Shown: positions 35,618 through 48,590, numbered from the stretch's first letter. The stretch: 64,000 bases of DNA from Budorcas taxicolor (GCF_023091745.1 NC_068935.1:1379001-1443000); one strand, 5' to 3'. The notes: generated by a model not told the origin, from the letters alone. Numbers and translations: made by a program.

Positions 35618-36611
35618 ACTTGTTCCCAAAGAAGAAACTGCAAATATATACTAATTAATCCATTGAGAGCAAATTCTTTTGTACCTACTTCTGAGAAAAG
35701 GCAACATTAATAAATATATAAATTAATACCTTTAATTGAATTAGCAGACACGTGTACTTTCTGTCTTTAGGGACATGTCTTAAAGTAAGAGTGAGACTTT
35801 CAGCTATATCAATTATATTTTCTGTTTTCACTGAGGACTAGGGTTTAATTAATAGTGTGTCAACTGATTTGTCTCCCTGAAGTCATTTGTTCAGTTATCC
35901 AAGCTGATTGTTGGAATATTTTTTGGTGTTTTATTACATTACTTTTAACCTTCTGACCCTCAGATAACTCTCAGGGATCCTTTCCTGATCTGGGTTTCCA
36001 TATTTATTGTTAGTACCCAAGGGTCAGCTGTAATTTAGGAGTTCATTACTTTAGACTTAGAATGTTGGATTTGATTCAGGAGAAACTATTTAGGGATGAG
36101 AGTGCATGTGGGAAACCTGGTTTGAGGTGGACACTTATAAGAGAGACTAAGAAAACGAATTGTCTCTTGGCCAAATGAATCACCTCACTTATATTTATCC
36201 AACTACTTAGTTAATAAGAGTCTGTGAACATAACATATCATTCATCCTTATGCATGATAGTTATGGAGTTTTTCATCTGTCAATTATTAAGAACATTGAT
36301 GTCTTTTCATAAGGTATCTTTTTTTCATGGCCAGGAGTTAATGAAAATGCACATGTAAGTTTCCAAATGAAAAATTTATGCCACAGGTCATAATATTAAG
36401 CACCTCATGTTAATTTGGTATCTCCCTAAATTCTCAGATGAAAGGATAAATCAACATGCAGTTTCATTAGTTTTGTTTTAGATTACTAATAGTAGATTCT
36501 AGAATGTCATAGAGCAATATTCTTGAAAAAAATTAAGATTAAAGAAACACTTGCATATTTTACCATCTAAAATTGCCTTCTCTAGATCATGTATAACAAG
36601 CCAACTCCACC
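35618..36611. other. AT-rich intergenic stretch
   Basis: About 1 kb with no recognised element or supported gene. Confidence 0.5.
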
Positions 36612-37120
36612 ATTGTTGTTATTGTGGTTGTTTAGTTAAGTCATGTCTGACTCATTGCAATCCAATGGACTGCAGCACACCAGGCTCCTCTGTCCTCCAC
36701 TATCCCCTGGAATTTATCAAATTCATGTCCATTGAGTTGGTGATCCCATCTAACCATCTCATTTTCTGCCAACCCCTTCTCCTTTTGACTTCCATCTTTC
36801 CCAGCATCAGGGTCTTTTCCAATGAGTTGGCTCTTCACATCAGGTAGCCAAAATATTAGAACTCCAGCTTCAGCATCAGACCTTCCACTGAATATTCAGG
36901 GTTGATTTTCTTTAGAATTGATAGATCTCCTAGTATTCCAAGGAATTATCAAGAGTCTTCTCAAAGACCACAGTTCTAAAGCATCCATTCTTCGATGCTC
37001 AGTCTTCTTTATGTTCCAACTCTTTTCTCTGTACACGACTAATGGCAAAACCATAGTTTTGACTATATGGACCTTTGTCGGCAAACTAATGTTTCTTCTT
37101 TGTAATGGGATTTCTAGATT
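36612..37120 (-). mobile_element. Old BovB 3' end
   Basis: The reverse sequence follows the BovB C-terminal coding region and tail but is more diverged than other copies; a 99-codon minus frame (36896-37195) retains only traces such as KTMVLPLVVY and DALELWSLRRLL. It meets a + strand BovB head-to-head at about 37120. Confidence 0.85.
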
Positions 37121-38692
37121 TGTCAGGCAGATTTGGCCTTGGAGTATAGAATGAAGCAGGGCAAAGACTAATAGAGTTCTGCCAAGAGATTGCACTGGTG
37201 ATAGTAAACACCCTCTTCCAAAAACACAAGATAAGACTCAATACATGGACATCACCAGATGGTCAACACCAAAATCAGATTGATTATATTCTTTGTAGCC
37301 AAAGAAGGAGAGGCTCTAAACAGTCAACAAAAACAAGCTGGGCCCGACTGTGGCTGAGATCATGAGCTCCTTATTGCCAAATTCAGACTGAAAATGAAAA
37401 AAGTGGAGAAAACCACTAGACCATTCAGGTATGACCAAAATCAAATCCCTTATGACTATACGGTGGAAGTGAGAAATAGATTTAAAGGACTAGATCTGAT
37501 AGAGTGCCTGATGAATTATGGACGGAGGTTCGTGACATTGTACAGGAGATAGGAAACAAGACCATCCCAAAGAAAAAGAATGGAAAAAAGCAAAATGGCT
37601 GTCTGGGGAGGCCTTACAAATAGCTGTGAGAAAAGGGAAGCAAAAAGCAAAGGAGAAAAGGAAAGATATACCCATTTGAAAGCAGAGTTCTAAAGAATGG
37701 CAAGGAGAGATAAGAAAGCATTCCTCAGCAACCAGTGCAAAGAAATAGAGGAAAACAATAGAATGACTAGAGATCTCTTCAAGAAAATTACAGATACCGA
37801 GGGAACATTTCATGCAAAGATGGGCTTGATAAAGGACAAAAATGGTATGGGCCTAACAGAAGCAGAAGATATTAAGAAGAGGTGGCAAGATACACAGAAG
37901 AATTGGACAAAAAAGAGCTTCATGACCAAGAAAGTGAAGAAGAACTAAAGAGCCTATTGATGAAAGTGAAAGAGAAGAGTGAAAAAGTTGGCTTAAAGCT
38001 CAACATTCAGAAAATGAAGATCATGGCATCTGGTCCCATTACTCCATGGGAAATAGATGGAGAAACAGTGGAAACAGTGTCAGACTTTATTTTTTTGGGC
38101 TCCAAAATCACTGCAGATGGTGACTGCAGCCATGAAATTAAAAGACGCTTACTCCTTGGAAGAAAAGTTATGACCAACCTAGATAGCATGTTGAAAAGCA
38201 GAGACAATACTTTGCCAAAAAAGGTCCGCCTAGTCAAGGCTATGGTTTTTCCAGTGGTCATGTATGGATGTGAGAGTTGGGCTGAGAAGAAGGTTGAGTG
38301 CCGAAGAATTGATGCTTTTGAGCTGTGGTGTTGGAGAAGACTCTTGAGAGTCCCTTGGACTGCAAGGAGATCCAACCAGTCCATTCTGAAGGAGATCAGC
38401 CCTGGGATTTCTTTGGAAGGAATGATGCTAAAGCTGAAACTCCAGTACTTTGGCCACCTCATGCAAAGAGTTGACTCATTGGAATTGCCTCTGATGCTGG
38501 GAGGGATTGGGGACAGGAGGAGAAGGGGACGACAGAGGATGAGATGGCTGGATGGCATCACTGAATCGATGGACGCGAGTCTGAGTGAACTCCGGGAGTT
38601 GGTGGTGGACAGGGAGGCCTGGCGTGCTGCGATTCATGGGGTCGCAAAGAGTCGACACAACTGATACACTGAACTGAACTGAAGTGAACTGA
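37121..38692 (+). mobile_element. BovB LINE with large internal deletion
   Basis: It starts within the endonuclease (FGLGV-type block at 37130), passes TSPDGQHQNQIDYI near 37250, the SDHELLIAKF-type region near 37360 and the linker, then jumps near 37930 straight into the segment after the RT catalytic loop. Roughly 1 kb, including motifs A, B and YADD, is missing. It ends in ACTGAACTGAAGTGAACTGA. Confidence 0.92.
37882..38664 (+). pseudogene. Fused BovB ORF remnant, 260 codons
   Basis: This is the longest uninterrupted frame in the window. Residues 1 to about 16 come from the linker between endonuclease and RT (EELDKKELHDQ); the deletion junction follows; the rest is the RT thumb and C-terminal domain: ESEEELKSLLMKVKEKSEK, FLGSKITADGDCSHEIKRR, YGCESW, CWRRLLRVPWTARRSNQS and MRWLDGITESMD. 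The frame is kept across the deletion by chance. It lacks every catalytic RT motif, so no polymerase activity is expected. No separate promoter is visible. Confidence 0.85.
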
Positions 38693-39210
38693 CACAGTAA
38701 AATGATGAAATATTATATTACTTTCTTTTGCAGATGCTATATCAAAAACTGGGTATATTATAAGGTAGAATATTTTTATTGAAATACACAACAATAGATT
38801 GGTGAAAAGCCAAATTTCTCATTAGGCAAATTCTTTTAAAAAATATTTATTTTAGTTGGAGACTAATTACTTTACAATATTGTAGTGGTTTTTGCCATAC
38901 ATTGACTTGAATAAACTATGGTTTTACATGTGTACCCCATTCTGAACCCCCATCCTACCTCCCGAGGCATCCAATCCCTGTGTCATTCCAGTGCACCAAC
39001 ACTGAGCACCCTGTCTCATGCATCAAACCTGGACTGCTGATCTGTTTCACATATCAAAATGTACATGTTTCAATGCTATTGTCTCAGATCATCTCACCCT
39101 GGCCTTCTTGCACAGAGTCGAAAAGACTGTGCTATACATCTGTGTCTCTTTTGCTGTCTCTCATATAGGGTTATCATTACCATCTTTCCAAATTCCATAT
39201 ATATGCGTTA

Positions 39211-42200
39211 TCCTTGTCTAACTCAATGAAACTAAGCCATGCTCGCAGGGCAACCCAAAGACGGGCGGGTCAGAGTGGAGAGGTCTGACAGAATGTGGTC
39301 CACTGGAGAAGGGAATGGCAAACCACTTCAGTATTCTTGCCTTGAGAACCCATGAACAGTATGAAAAGGCAAAATGATAGGATACCGAAAGAGGAACTCT
39401 CCAGGTCAGTAGGTGCCCAATATGCTACTGGAAATCAGTGGAGAAATAACTCCAGAAAGAATGAAGGGATGAAGCCAAAGCAAAAACAAAATGCAGCTGT
39501 GGATGTGACTGGTGATAGAAGCAAAGTCAGATGCTGTAAAGAGCAATATTGCACAGTAACCTGGAATGTCAGGTCCATGAATCAAGGCAAATTGGAAGTG
39601 GTCAAACAGGAGACAGCAAGAGGGAACGTCGACATTCTAGGAATCAGCAAACAAATGGACTGGAATGGGTGAATTTAACTCATATGACCATTATATCTAC
39701 TGCTGCGGGCAGGAATCCTTCAGAATAAATGGAGTAGCCATCATGGTCAACAAAAGAGTCCGAAATGCAGTACTTGGATGCAATCTCAAAAAAACCCAGA
39801 ATGATCTCTGTTCGTCTTCAAGGCAAACCATTCAATATCACAGTTATCCAAGTCTATGCCCCAACCAGCAATGTTGAAGAAGCTAAAGTTGAACGGCTCT
39901 ATGAAGACCTACAAGACCTTTTAGAACTAACACCCCCAAAAGATGTCCTTTTCATTATGGGGGTATGGAATGCAAAAGTAGGAAGTCAAGAAACACCTGA
40001 AGTAACAGACAAATTTGGCCTTGGAATGTGGAATGAAGCAGGGCAAAGACTAATAGAGTTTTGCCAAGAAAATGCACTGGCCATAGCAAACACCCTCCTC
40101 CAACAACACAAGAGAAGACTCTACACATGGACATCACCAGATGGTCAACACCAAAATCAGATTGATGATATTCTTTGCAGCCAAAGATGGAAAAGCTTTA
40201 TACAGTCAAAAAAAAAAAAAAAAAACCACAAACAAAATCAGGAGCTGACTGGGGCTCAGATCATGAACTCCTTATTACCAAATTCAGACTCAAATTGAAG
40301 AAAGTAGGGAAAACCGCTAGACCATCGAGGTATGACCTAAATCAAATCCCTTATGATTATACAGTGTAGGTGAGAAATAGATTTAAGGGCCTAGATCTGA
40401 TAGATAGAGTGCCTGATGAACTATGGAATGAAGTTCGTGAAATTGTGCAGGAGACAGGGATCAAGACCATCCCCATGGAAAAGTAATGCAAAAAAGCAAA
40501 ATGGCTGTCTGGGGAGGCCTTACAAATAGCTGTGAAAAGAAGAGAGGCAAAAAGCCAAGGAGAAAAAGAAATATATAAGCATCTGAATGCAGAGTTCCAG
40601 AGAATAGCAAGAAGAAATAAGAAAGCCTTCTTCAGTGATCAATGCAAAGATATAGAGGAAAAGAACAGAATGGGAAAGACTAGAGATCTCTTCAAGAAAA
40701 TTACAGATACCGAGGGAATATTTCATGCAAAGATGGGCTTGATAAAGGACAGAAATGGTATGGACCTAAGAGAAGCAGAAGATATTAAGAAAAGGTGGTA
40801 AGAAAACACAGAAGAACTGTACAAAAAAGATCTTCACGACCCAGATAATCATGATGATGTGATCACTAATAGAGCCAGATATCCTGGAATGTGAAGTCAA
40901 GTGGGCCTTGAAAAGCATCGCTACGAACAAAGCTAGTGGAGGTGATGGAATTCCATTTAAGCTGTTTCAAATCCTGAAAGATGATGCTGTGAAAGTGCTG
41001 CACTCAATATGTCAGCAAATTTGGAAAACTCAGCAGTGGCCACAGGACTGGAAGAGGTCAGATTTCATTCCAATTCCAAAGAAAGGCAATGCCAAAGAAT
41101 GCTCAAGCTGCCGCACAATTGCACTCATCTCACATGCTAGTAAAGTAATGCTCAAAATTCTCCAAGCCAGGCTTCAGCAATACGTGAAACATGAACTTCC
41201 TGATGATCAAGCTGATTTTCGAAAAGGCAGAGGAAGCAGAGATCAAATTGCCAACATCTGCTGAATCATGGAAAAAGCAAGAGAGTTCCAGAAAAACATC
41301 TATTTCTGCTTTATTGACTATGCCAAAGCCTTTGACTGTGTGGATCACAAGAAACTGTGGAAAATTCGGAAAGAGACAAGAATACCAGACCACCTGACCT
41401 GCCTCTTGAGAAATCTGTATGCAGGTCAGGAAGCAACAGTTAGAACTGGACATGGAACAACAGACTGGTTCCACATAGGAAAAGTAGTACGTCAAGGCTG
41501 TATATTGTCATCCTGCTTATTTAACTTATATGCAAAGTACATTATGAGAAAAGCTGGACTGGAAGAAACACAAGCTGGGATTCAGATTGAAGCCTCTTGA
41601 TGAAAGTGAATGTTGAGAGTGAAAATGTTGGCCTAAAGCTCAACATTCAGAAAACGAAGATCATGGCATCTGGTCCCATCACTTCATGGGAAATAGATGG
41701 GGAAACAGTGGAAACAGTGTCAGATTTATTTTTGGGGGCTCCTGAATCACTGCAGATGGTTTTTCCAGCCATGAAATTAAAAGACGCTTATTCCTTGGAA
41801 GAAAATTTATGAGCAACCTAGATAGTATATTCCAAAGCCGAGACATTACTTTGCCGAATAAGGTCTGTCTAGTCAAGGCTATGGTTTTTCCTGTGGTCAT
41901 GTATGGATGTGAAAGTTGGACTGTGAAGAAGGCTGAGAGCCGAAGAAATGATGCTTTTGAACTGTGTTGTTGGAGAAGACTCTTGAGAGTTTCTTGGACT
42001 GCAAGGAGATCCAACCAGTCCCTTCTGAAGGAGATCAGCCTTGGGATTTCTTTGGTAGGAATGATGCCAAAGGTGAAACTCCAATACTTTCGCCACCTCA
42101 TGCGAAGCATTGACTCATCGAAAAAGACTCTGATGCTGGGAGTGAATGAGGGCAGGAGAAGGGGATGATAGAGGATGAGATGGCTGGGTGGCATCACTGA

Positions 42201-42317
42201 CTTGATGGACGCAAGTCTGAGTGAACTCTGGGAGTTGGTGATGGACAGAGAGCCTGGCGTGCTGCGATTCATGGGGTTGCAAAGAGTCAGACACGACTGA
42301 GTGACTGAAATGAACTG
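39211..42317 (+). mobile_element. BovB LINE, nearly full length, inserted in L1
   Basis: It includes part of the 5' region, the endonuclease (NVRSMNQGKLEVVKQ, DILGISK, IMGVWNAKVGSQE, TSPDGQHQNQIDDI), the linker, the RT (KASGGDGIPFKLFQ, FIDYAKAFDCVDHKKLW, QGCILSSCLFNLY) and the C-terminal domain to the ACTGA tail. Two changes would be fatal on their own: the endonuclease GDWNAK is GVWNAK, and about 73 bases including the YADD loop are deleted near 41590. At least seven frames are needed to cover it. L1 resumes on both sides. Confidence 0.94.
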
Positions 42318-43790
42318 ATACTGTATTGAGGTTTTCCTTTCTGACTTACTTCACTTTTAATAATAGGTTCCAGTGACATCCACCTCATTAGAACTGATTC
42401 AAATGTATTCCTTTTAATGGCTGAGTAATATTCCATTGTGGATATGTACCATGGCTTTCTTATCCCTTCATCTGCTGATGGACGTCTAGGTTGCTTCCAT
42501 GTCCTTGCTATTATAATTATAAACAGTGCTGCGATGAACATTGGGGTACACTTGTCTCTTTCAGTTCTGGTTTCCTTGGTGTGTATGTGCAGCAGTGGGA
42601 TTGCTGGGTCTTATGGCAGTTTTATTTCCAGTTTTTTAAGGAATCTCCACACTGTTCTCCATAGTGGCTAAAGTAATTTGCATTCCCACCAACAGTGTAA
42701 GAGCGTTTCCTTTTCTCCACACCTTCTCCAGCATTTATTGTTTGTAGATTTTTGGATAACAGCCATTCTGACCACAGTGAGATGGTATCTCATTTTGGTT
42801 CCATTTCTCTGATAATGAGTGATGTTGAGCATTTTTTCATGTGTTTGTTAGCCATCTGTATGTCTCTTTTGGAGAAATTTCTGCTTAGTTCTTTGTCCCA
42901 TTTTTTGATTGGGTTATTTTCCTGGAATTGAGCTTCAGGAGTTGTTTGTATATTTTTTGAGGTTAATTCTTTGTCAGTTGCTTCATTTGCTATTATTTTC
43001 TCCCATTCTGAAGGCTGTCTTTTCACCTTGCTTATAGTTCCATTCATTGTGCAAAAGCTTTCAAGTTTAATTAGGTCTCAGTTGTTTATTTTTGCTTTTA
43101 TTTCCAATATTATGCAAGGTGGGTCATAGAGGATCCTGCTGTGATTTATGTCAGAGAGTGTTTTGCCTATATTTTCATCTAAGAGTTTTATATTTTCTGT
43201 CTTATGTTTAGATCTGTAATCCATTCTGATTATATTTTTGTGTTAGGTGTTACAAAGTGTTCTAGTTTCATTCTTTTACAAGTGGTTGACCAGTTTCCCA
43301 GCACCACTTGTTAAAGAGATTGTCTTTTCTCCATTGTATATTCTTGCCTCCTTTGTCGAAGATAAGGTGTCCATAGGTGCATGGATTTATCTCTGGGCTT
43401 TCTATTTTGTTCCATTCATCTATATTTCTGTCTTTGTGCCAGTACCAAACTGTCTTGATGACGGTGGCTTTGTAGTAGAGCCTGAAGTCAGGCAAGTTGA
43501 TTCCCTCAGTTCCATTTTTCTTTCTGAAGTTTGTTTTGGCTATTTGAGTTTTTTTGTATTTTCATACAAAGTTTGAAATTATTTTTTCTAGTACCCTGAA
43601 AAATACCATTGGTAGATTGAGAGGGAGTGCATTGAATCTATAGATTGCTTTTGGTAGTATACTCATTTTCACTATATTAGCTCTTCTGATCCATGACCAT
43701 GGTATATTTCTCCATCTATTGCTGTCCTCTTTGTTTCTCATCAGTGTTTTATGGTTTTCCATACATAGATCTTTTGTTTCTTTAGGTAGA

Positions 43791-44998
43791 TGCTGGGGTC
43801 CAGCCCCGGTGGATCCAGGGAATTCGAAGGGTGGATGGAGTCGGCGAAGAGAGATTTATTTAATTAGAAATATAAGATTAGATTAGGAAAGAATAGTGTA
43901 GTAGGTAAATTAGTGGGGAAAAGAGGCTGAATAACTTGGTTTACGTGGAGAACTAATAAAACCTCAAGACAAGAGGTTTGCACCATCTACGTTAGGCCAC
44001 CAGTGCCCGTTTGAATAGTGGAGGGTGCCCTGCCTTGGGCTCCCTTTCGCGTGGGTCTTAGAAGCCATGTCAAGTAAGTAGACATGGCGAACCTCCACGT
44101 CCCAGATGGGAATTCAGCCAGAAAATAAAGAAGACACGGAGAGACCAAGCTGCTTTGGTGAGTGAGGCCCCAATAACTTTATTTTTTAAAAGGACTTTTA
44201 TACCTTTCCCATAAATGATGTTGTGTACATTATCTTCTGGCCTTGGAGGCCTGTGAAACATTTTAAGACCCTCTTTTGATAAAGGCTGCTCAACCAGAAA
44301 ACGTATTTTCCCTTGAACTGTTTTTTCTTTATATTTCTAATCTATGTCAGCCTCAGAAAGTATCAAACAGAGTTACATTTTCAGGAAGCAAAGGTGCAGT
44401 AAGTTACAGCAAAGAAAGAACCAATTAGCTCAAAAGTCCGATGTGGTCAGTTTCAAGGCTACACTTGTTTTTTCTTACATTCTAACTATGTTAAGGAATG
44501 TGCTCTCAGGTGCACAGTGGATAAGAGATATGGGAACTCAGCAACAAGCATTGGCTCAACAGTGAAATCTTACACCAGCGCTACTCTAATAACTTTTAAC
44601 TCTTTGAAAGGCTTTATATTTTAGGCTTCCCGTCCCTCTCACAGTTGGGGGGCTGTAAATTATCACATGCGTAGTTGTAGAAGTCCGGATAAGGCAAGTT
44701 AGAGGGCCATCAGAGGGATTTGAGCTGAAACACTCCTTTCCTTTGCAGGAGACTGTTAACTGGAGCCCTAAGTTAATTCCTTTTAGAGGAAGGTGATAAA
44801 ATCCCTCTGATGGTCCCCTGTTATGTCAGAAGAGTGGAAAGCACGGTACAATAAAGCAGACAGACTCTGGTTTTGGGGGTAGATGCTCAGGAAAATTCAG
44901 GGGGAACCCCTGAAGCCAGATTATGCCTTTGCATTTTGCCAGGCTTCCTTCCTCATGACCTTTGCCATGGGTGGGATTCCTCACGCTGGCTCCCAGCA
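43791..44998 (-). mobile_element. Solo LTR of a class II-like (ERVK-type) endogenous retrovirus
   Basis: The 1208-base element begins TGCTGGGG and ends CCCAGCA (TG...CA termini in an inverted repeat) and has a perfect 6-bp duplication, GGTAGA, at 43785-43790 and 44999-45004. The minus strand carries a TATAAAA box (44202-44196), an AATAAA just downstream (44183-44178), and a second AATAAA near the U5 end (43860-43855). No internal viral genes remain, so it arose by LTR-LTR recombination. The class assignment rests on 6-bp duplication and recognition of the ruminant LTR type. Confidence 0.85.
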
Positions 44999-45004
44999 GG
45001 TAGA

Positions 45005-47620
45005 TACATTCCAAAGTATTTTATTCCTTTTGTTGCAATGGTGAATGGAATTGTTTCCTTAATTTCTCTTTCTGTTTTCTCACTGTTAGTGTATAGGAAT
45101 GCAGGGGGTTTCTGTAGGTTAATTTTATATCCTGCAAATTTACTGTATTCATTTATTAGTTCTAGTAATTTTTTGGTGGAGTCTTCAGTGTTTTCTATGT
45201 CATCTGCAAACAGTGAGAGTTTTACTTCTTCTTTTCCAACCTGAATTCCTTCAATTTCTTTTTCTGCTCTGATTGCTGTGGCTAAAACTTCCAAAACTAT
45301 GTTGAATAGTAATGGTGAAAGTGGGCACACTTGTATTGTTCCTGACTATAGGGGAAATGCTTTCAATTTTTCACCATTGAGGATAATGTTTCCTGTGGCT
45401 TTTTCTTGTATGGCTTTTATTACGTTGAGGTACGTTCCTTTTATTCCTGCTTTCTGGAAGGTTTTTTTTTTTTTTATCATAAATGGATGTTGAATTTTGT
45501 CAAAAATTTTCTCTATATTTTCTAAGATAATCATATGGTTTTTATCTTTCAGTTTGTTAAAATGGTTTATTTAATTGATTTGTGGATATTAAAGAATCCT
45601 TGCATCTCTGGGATAATGCTCACTTGGTCATGATGAATGACCTTTTTGATATGTTGTTTTATTGTGTTTACTAGAATTTTGTTAAGGATTTTTGCACCTA
45701 CATTCATTAGTGATATTGGCCCGTGTTGCTAAGTCACTTCAGTCGTGTCTGACTCTGTGCAACCCCATAGACGGCAGCCTAGAAGGCTCCCCTGTCCCTG
45801 GGATTCTCCAGGAAGGAACACTGGAGTGGGTTGCCATTTCCTTCTCCAATGCAGGAAAGTGAAAAGTGAAAGTGAAGTCGCTCAGTCGTGTCTGACCCTC
45901 AGCGACCCCATGGACTGCAGCCTTCCAGGCTCCTCCGTCCATAGGATTTTCCAGGCAAGACTACTGGAGTGGGTGCCATTGCCTTCTCTGGATATTGGCC
46001 CATACATTTCTTTATTTGTGTCATCTTTGTTTGGATTTGATATTAAGGTGGTGGTGGCCTCATAGAATGTGTTTGGAAGTTTACCTTCCTCTGTAATTTT
46101 CTGCAAGAGTTTGAGTAAGATAGGTGTTAGCTCTTCTCTAAATTTTTGATAGAATTCAGCTATGAAGATATCTGGTCCTGGACTTTCGTTTGCTGGAAGA
46201 TTTCTGATTACAGTCTCAATTTCTGTGCTTGTGATGGGTCTGTTAAAATTTTCTATTTCTTTCTTGTTCAGTTTTGGAATGTTGTACTTTTCTAAGAATT
46301 TGTCCATTACTTCCAAGTTGTCCATTTTATTGACATACAGTTGCTAATAGTAGTCTTTTATGATCCTTTGTATTTCTGTGTTGTCTGTTGTGATTTCTCC
46401 ATTTTCATTTCTAATTTTGTGGATTTGATTCTTCTCCCTTTCTTTCTTGATGAGTCTGGCTAATGGTTTGTCAATTTTATTTATCTTCTCAAAGAACCAG
46501 CTTTTAGTTTTGTTGATTTTTGCTTTGGTCTCTTTTATTTCTTTTGCATTTATTTTTGTCCTAATTTTTAAGATTTCTTTCCTTCTAGTAATCCTGGGGT
46601 TCTTCATTTCTTCCTTTTCTAATTGCTTTAGCTCTAGAGTTAGGTTATTTATTTGACTTTTTTCTTGCTTCTTGTGGTAAGCTTGTATGCTGTCAACCTT
46701 CCCCTTCGCACTGCTTTTATAGTGTCCAACAGGTTTCGGGTTGTTGTGTTTTAATTTTCATTCATTTCTATGCATATTTTGATTTCTTTTTTGATTTCTT
46801 CTGTGATTTGTTGGTTATTCAGAAGTGTGTTGTTTAGCCTCCATATGTTGGATTTTTCTTTTTTCCTGTGATTGACATCTAATCTTACTGCATTGTTTTT
46901 AGAAAAGATGCTTGGGATGATTTCAATTTTTTTTGAATTTACCAAGGCTAGATTTATAGCCCAGAATGTGATCTATCCTGGGGAATATTCCATGTGCACT
47001 TGAGAAAAAGATGAAATTCATTGTTTTGTGGTGAAATGTATATAGACCTCAACTAGGTCTAAGTGGTCCATTGTATCATATAAAGTTTGTGTTTCGTTCT
47101 TAATTCTCTGTTAGTTGATCTATACATAGGTGGGAGTGTGTTATTAAAGTCTCCCACTATTATTGTGTTATTGTTAATTTTCACTTTCATACTTGTTAGC
47201 ATATGCCTTACATATTGTGGTGGTCCTATGTTGGGTGTGTTTATATTTATAATTGTATTATCTTCTTATTGGATTGATCCTTAGATCACTATGTAGTGTC
47301 TTTCTTTGTCTCTTTTCACAGCCTTTATTTTAAAGTCAATTTTATATGATATTTATATTGCCACTCCTGCTTTCTTTTGATCTCCATTTGCTTGAAATAT
47401 CATTTTCCAGCCCTTCAGTTTCAAGGTATATGTCCTTTCAGTATATGTCCTTTGCTCTGAGGTTGGTCTCTTTTAGACAGTATATATAGAGGCCTTGTTT
47501 TTGTATCCATTCAGCCAGTCTTTGTCTTTTGGTTGAGGCATTCAATCCATTTACATTTAAGGTAATTATTGATAAATATGATCCCATTGCCATTTACTTT
47601 ATTGTTTTGGGTTCGAGTTT
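45005..47620 (-). pseudogene. L1 ORF2 remnant (main part)
   Basis: Going leftward on the minus strand: endonuclease remnants (about 46950-47600), the connecting domain (SNIWRLNNTLLNNQQITEE, 46751-46945; KINKIDKPLARLIKKE, 46344-46607), then the RT (TSTEIETVIRNLPANESPGPD, 45882-46325) and motif B (CPLSPLLFNIVLEVLA) with LFADD at 45210-45199. A 12-base in-frame deletion removes four residues after FADD. The rest of ORF2 continues beyond the LTR (42319-43784) to MEYYSAIK near 42420. Stops, shifts and insertions inactivate it. Confidence 0.85.
45723..45990 (-). mobile_element. Bov-A2 SINE in L1 ORF2
   Basis: A reverse dimer with GTGAAAAGTGAAAGTGAAG linker. A perfect 11-bp duplication, GATATTGGCCC, lies at 45712-45722 and 45991-46001. 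Confidence 0.95.
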
Positions 47621-47644
47621 ATACACTCTTTCTGTGTTTCCTGT

Positions 47645-48590
47645 CTAGAGAAGATCCTTTAGCATGTGTTGGAGAGCTGGTTTGGTGGTGCTGAATTCTC
47701 TCAGCTTTTGCTTGTCTGTTAAGCTTTTGATTTCTCTTTCATATCTGAATGAGCTCCTTGCTGGATACAGTAATCTGGGTTGTAGGTTTTTCTCTTTCAT
47801 CACTTTCAATATGTCCTGCCATTCCCTTCTGGCCTGAAGAGTTTCTATTGAAAGATCAGCTGTTATCCTTAAGGGACTCCTCTTGTGTGTTATTTGTTGT
47901 TTTTCCCTTGCTTCTTTTAATATTTTTTCTTTGTTTTCGATCTTTGTTAATTTGATTAATATGTTTCGTGGGTTATTTTGCCTTGGATTCATCCTGTTTG
48001 GGACTCTCTGGGTTTCTTGGACTTGGGTGACTATTTCCTTCCACATTTTAGGGAAGTTTTCAACTATTATCTCCTCAAGTATTTTTTCATTGCTTTTCTT
48101 TTTTTCTTCTTCTTCTGCGATTCCTATGATTCGAATGTTGCAGCGTTTCACATTGCCCCAGAGGTCCCTGAAGTTGTTCTCATTTTTTTAATTATTTTTT
48201 CCTCTCTGCTTCACTTATTTCTGCCATTTTTTCTTCTACCTCACTTATCTTATCTTCTGCCTCCATTATTCTACTGTTGGTTCCCTCCAGAGTGTTTTTT
48301 ATTTCCTTTATTGCATTATTCATTATTGATTGACTCTTTTTTATTTCTTCTATGTCCTTGTTAAACATTTCTTGCCTCTTCTCAGTCCTTGGCTCCAGGC
48401 TATTTATCTGTAACTCCATTTTTGTGTTCAAGATTTTGGATCATTTTTACTATCATTATTCTGAATTCTTTTTCAGGTAGACCCCCTATCTCTTTCTCTT
48501 TTGTTTGGTTTGTTGGGCATTTAACATGTTCCTTTACCTGCTGAGTATTTCTCTGCCTTTTCCTCTTGTTTAGATTACTTTGTTTGTGTG
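47645..48590 (-). pseudogene. L1 ORF1 remnant
   Basis: A 168-codon frame (47645-48151) covers the RRM-like and C-terminal domains: CNIRIIGIAEEEE, ENFPKM, ILIKLTKIENKEKIL, ITADLSIETLQARREW and TDKQKLREFSTTKPALQ. The coiled coil is in another frame upstream (48192-48431: QINSLEPRTEKRQEMFNKD). The usual start codon region near 48590 appears changed. ORF1 would chaperone L1 RNA; this one is split by a frameshift near 48180. Confidence 0.85.

Noticed and set aside
38007..38561. A 184-codon minus-strand frame and similar ones at 41679-42272
   Set aside because: Antisense shadows of BovB coding sequence.
44873..45244. A 123-codon + strand frame
   Set aside because: Spans the LTR end and the antisense of L1 ORF2; no independent support.
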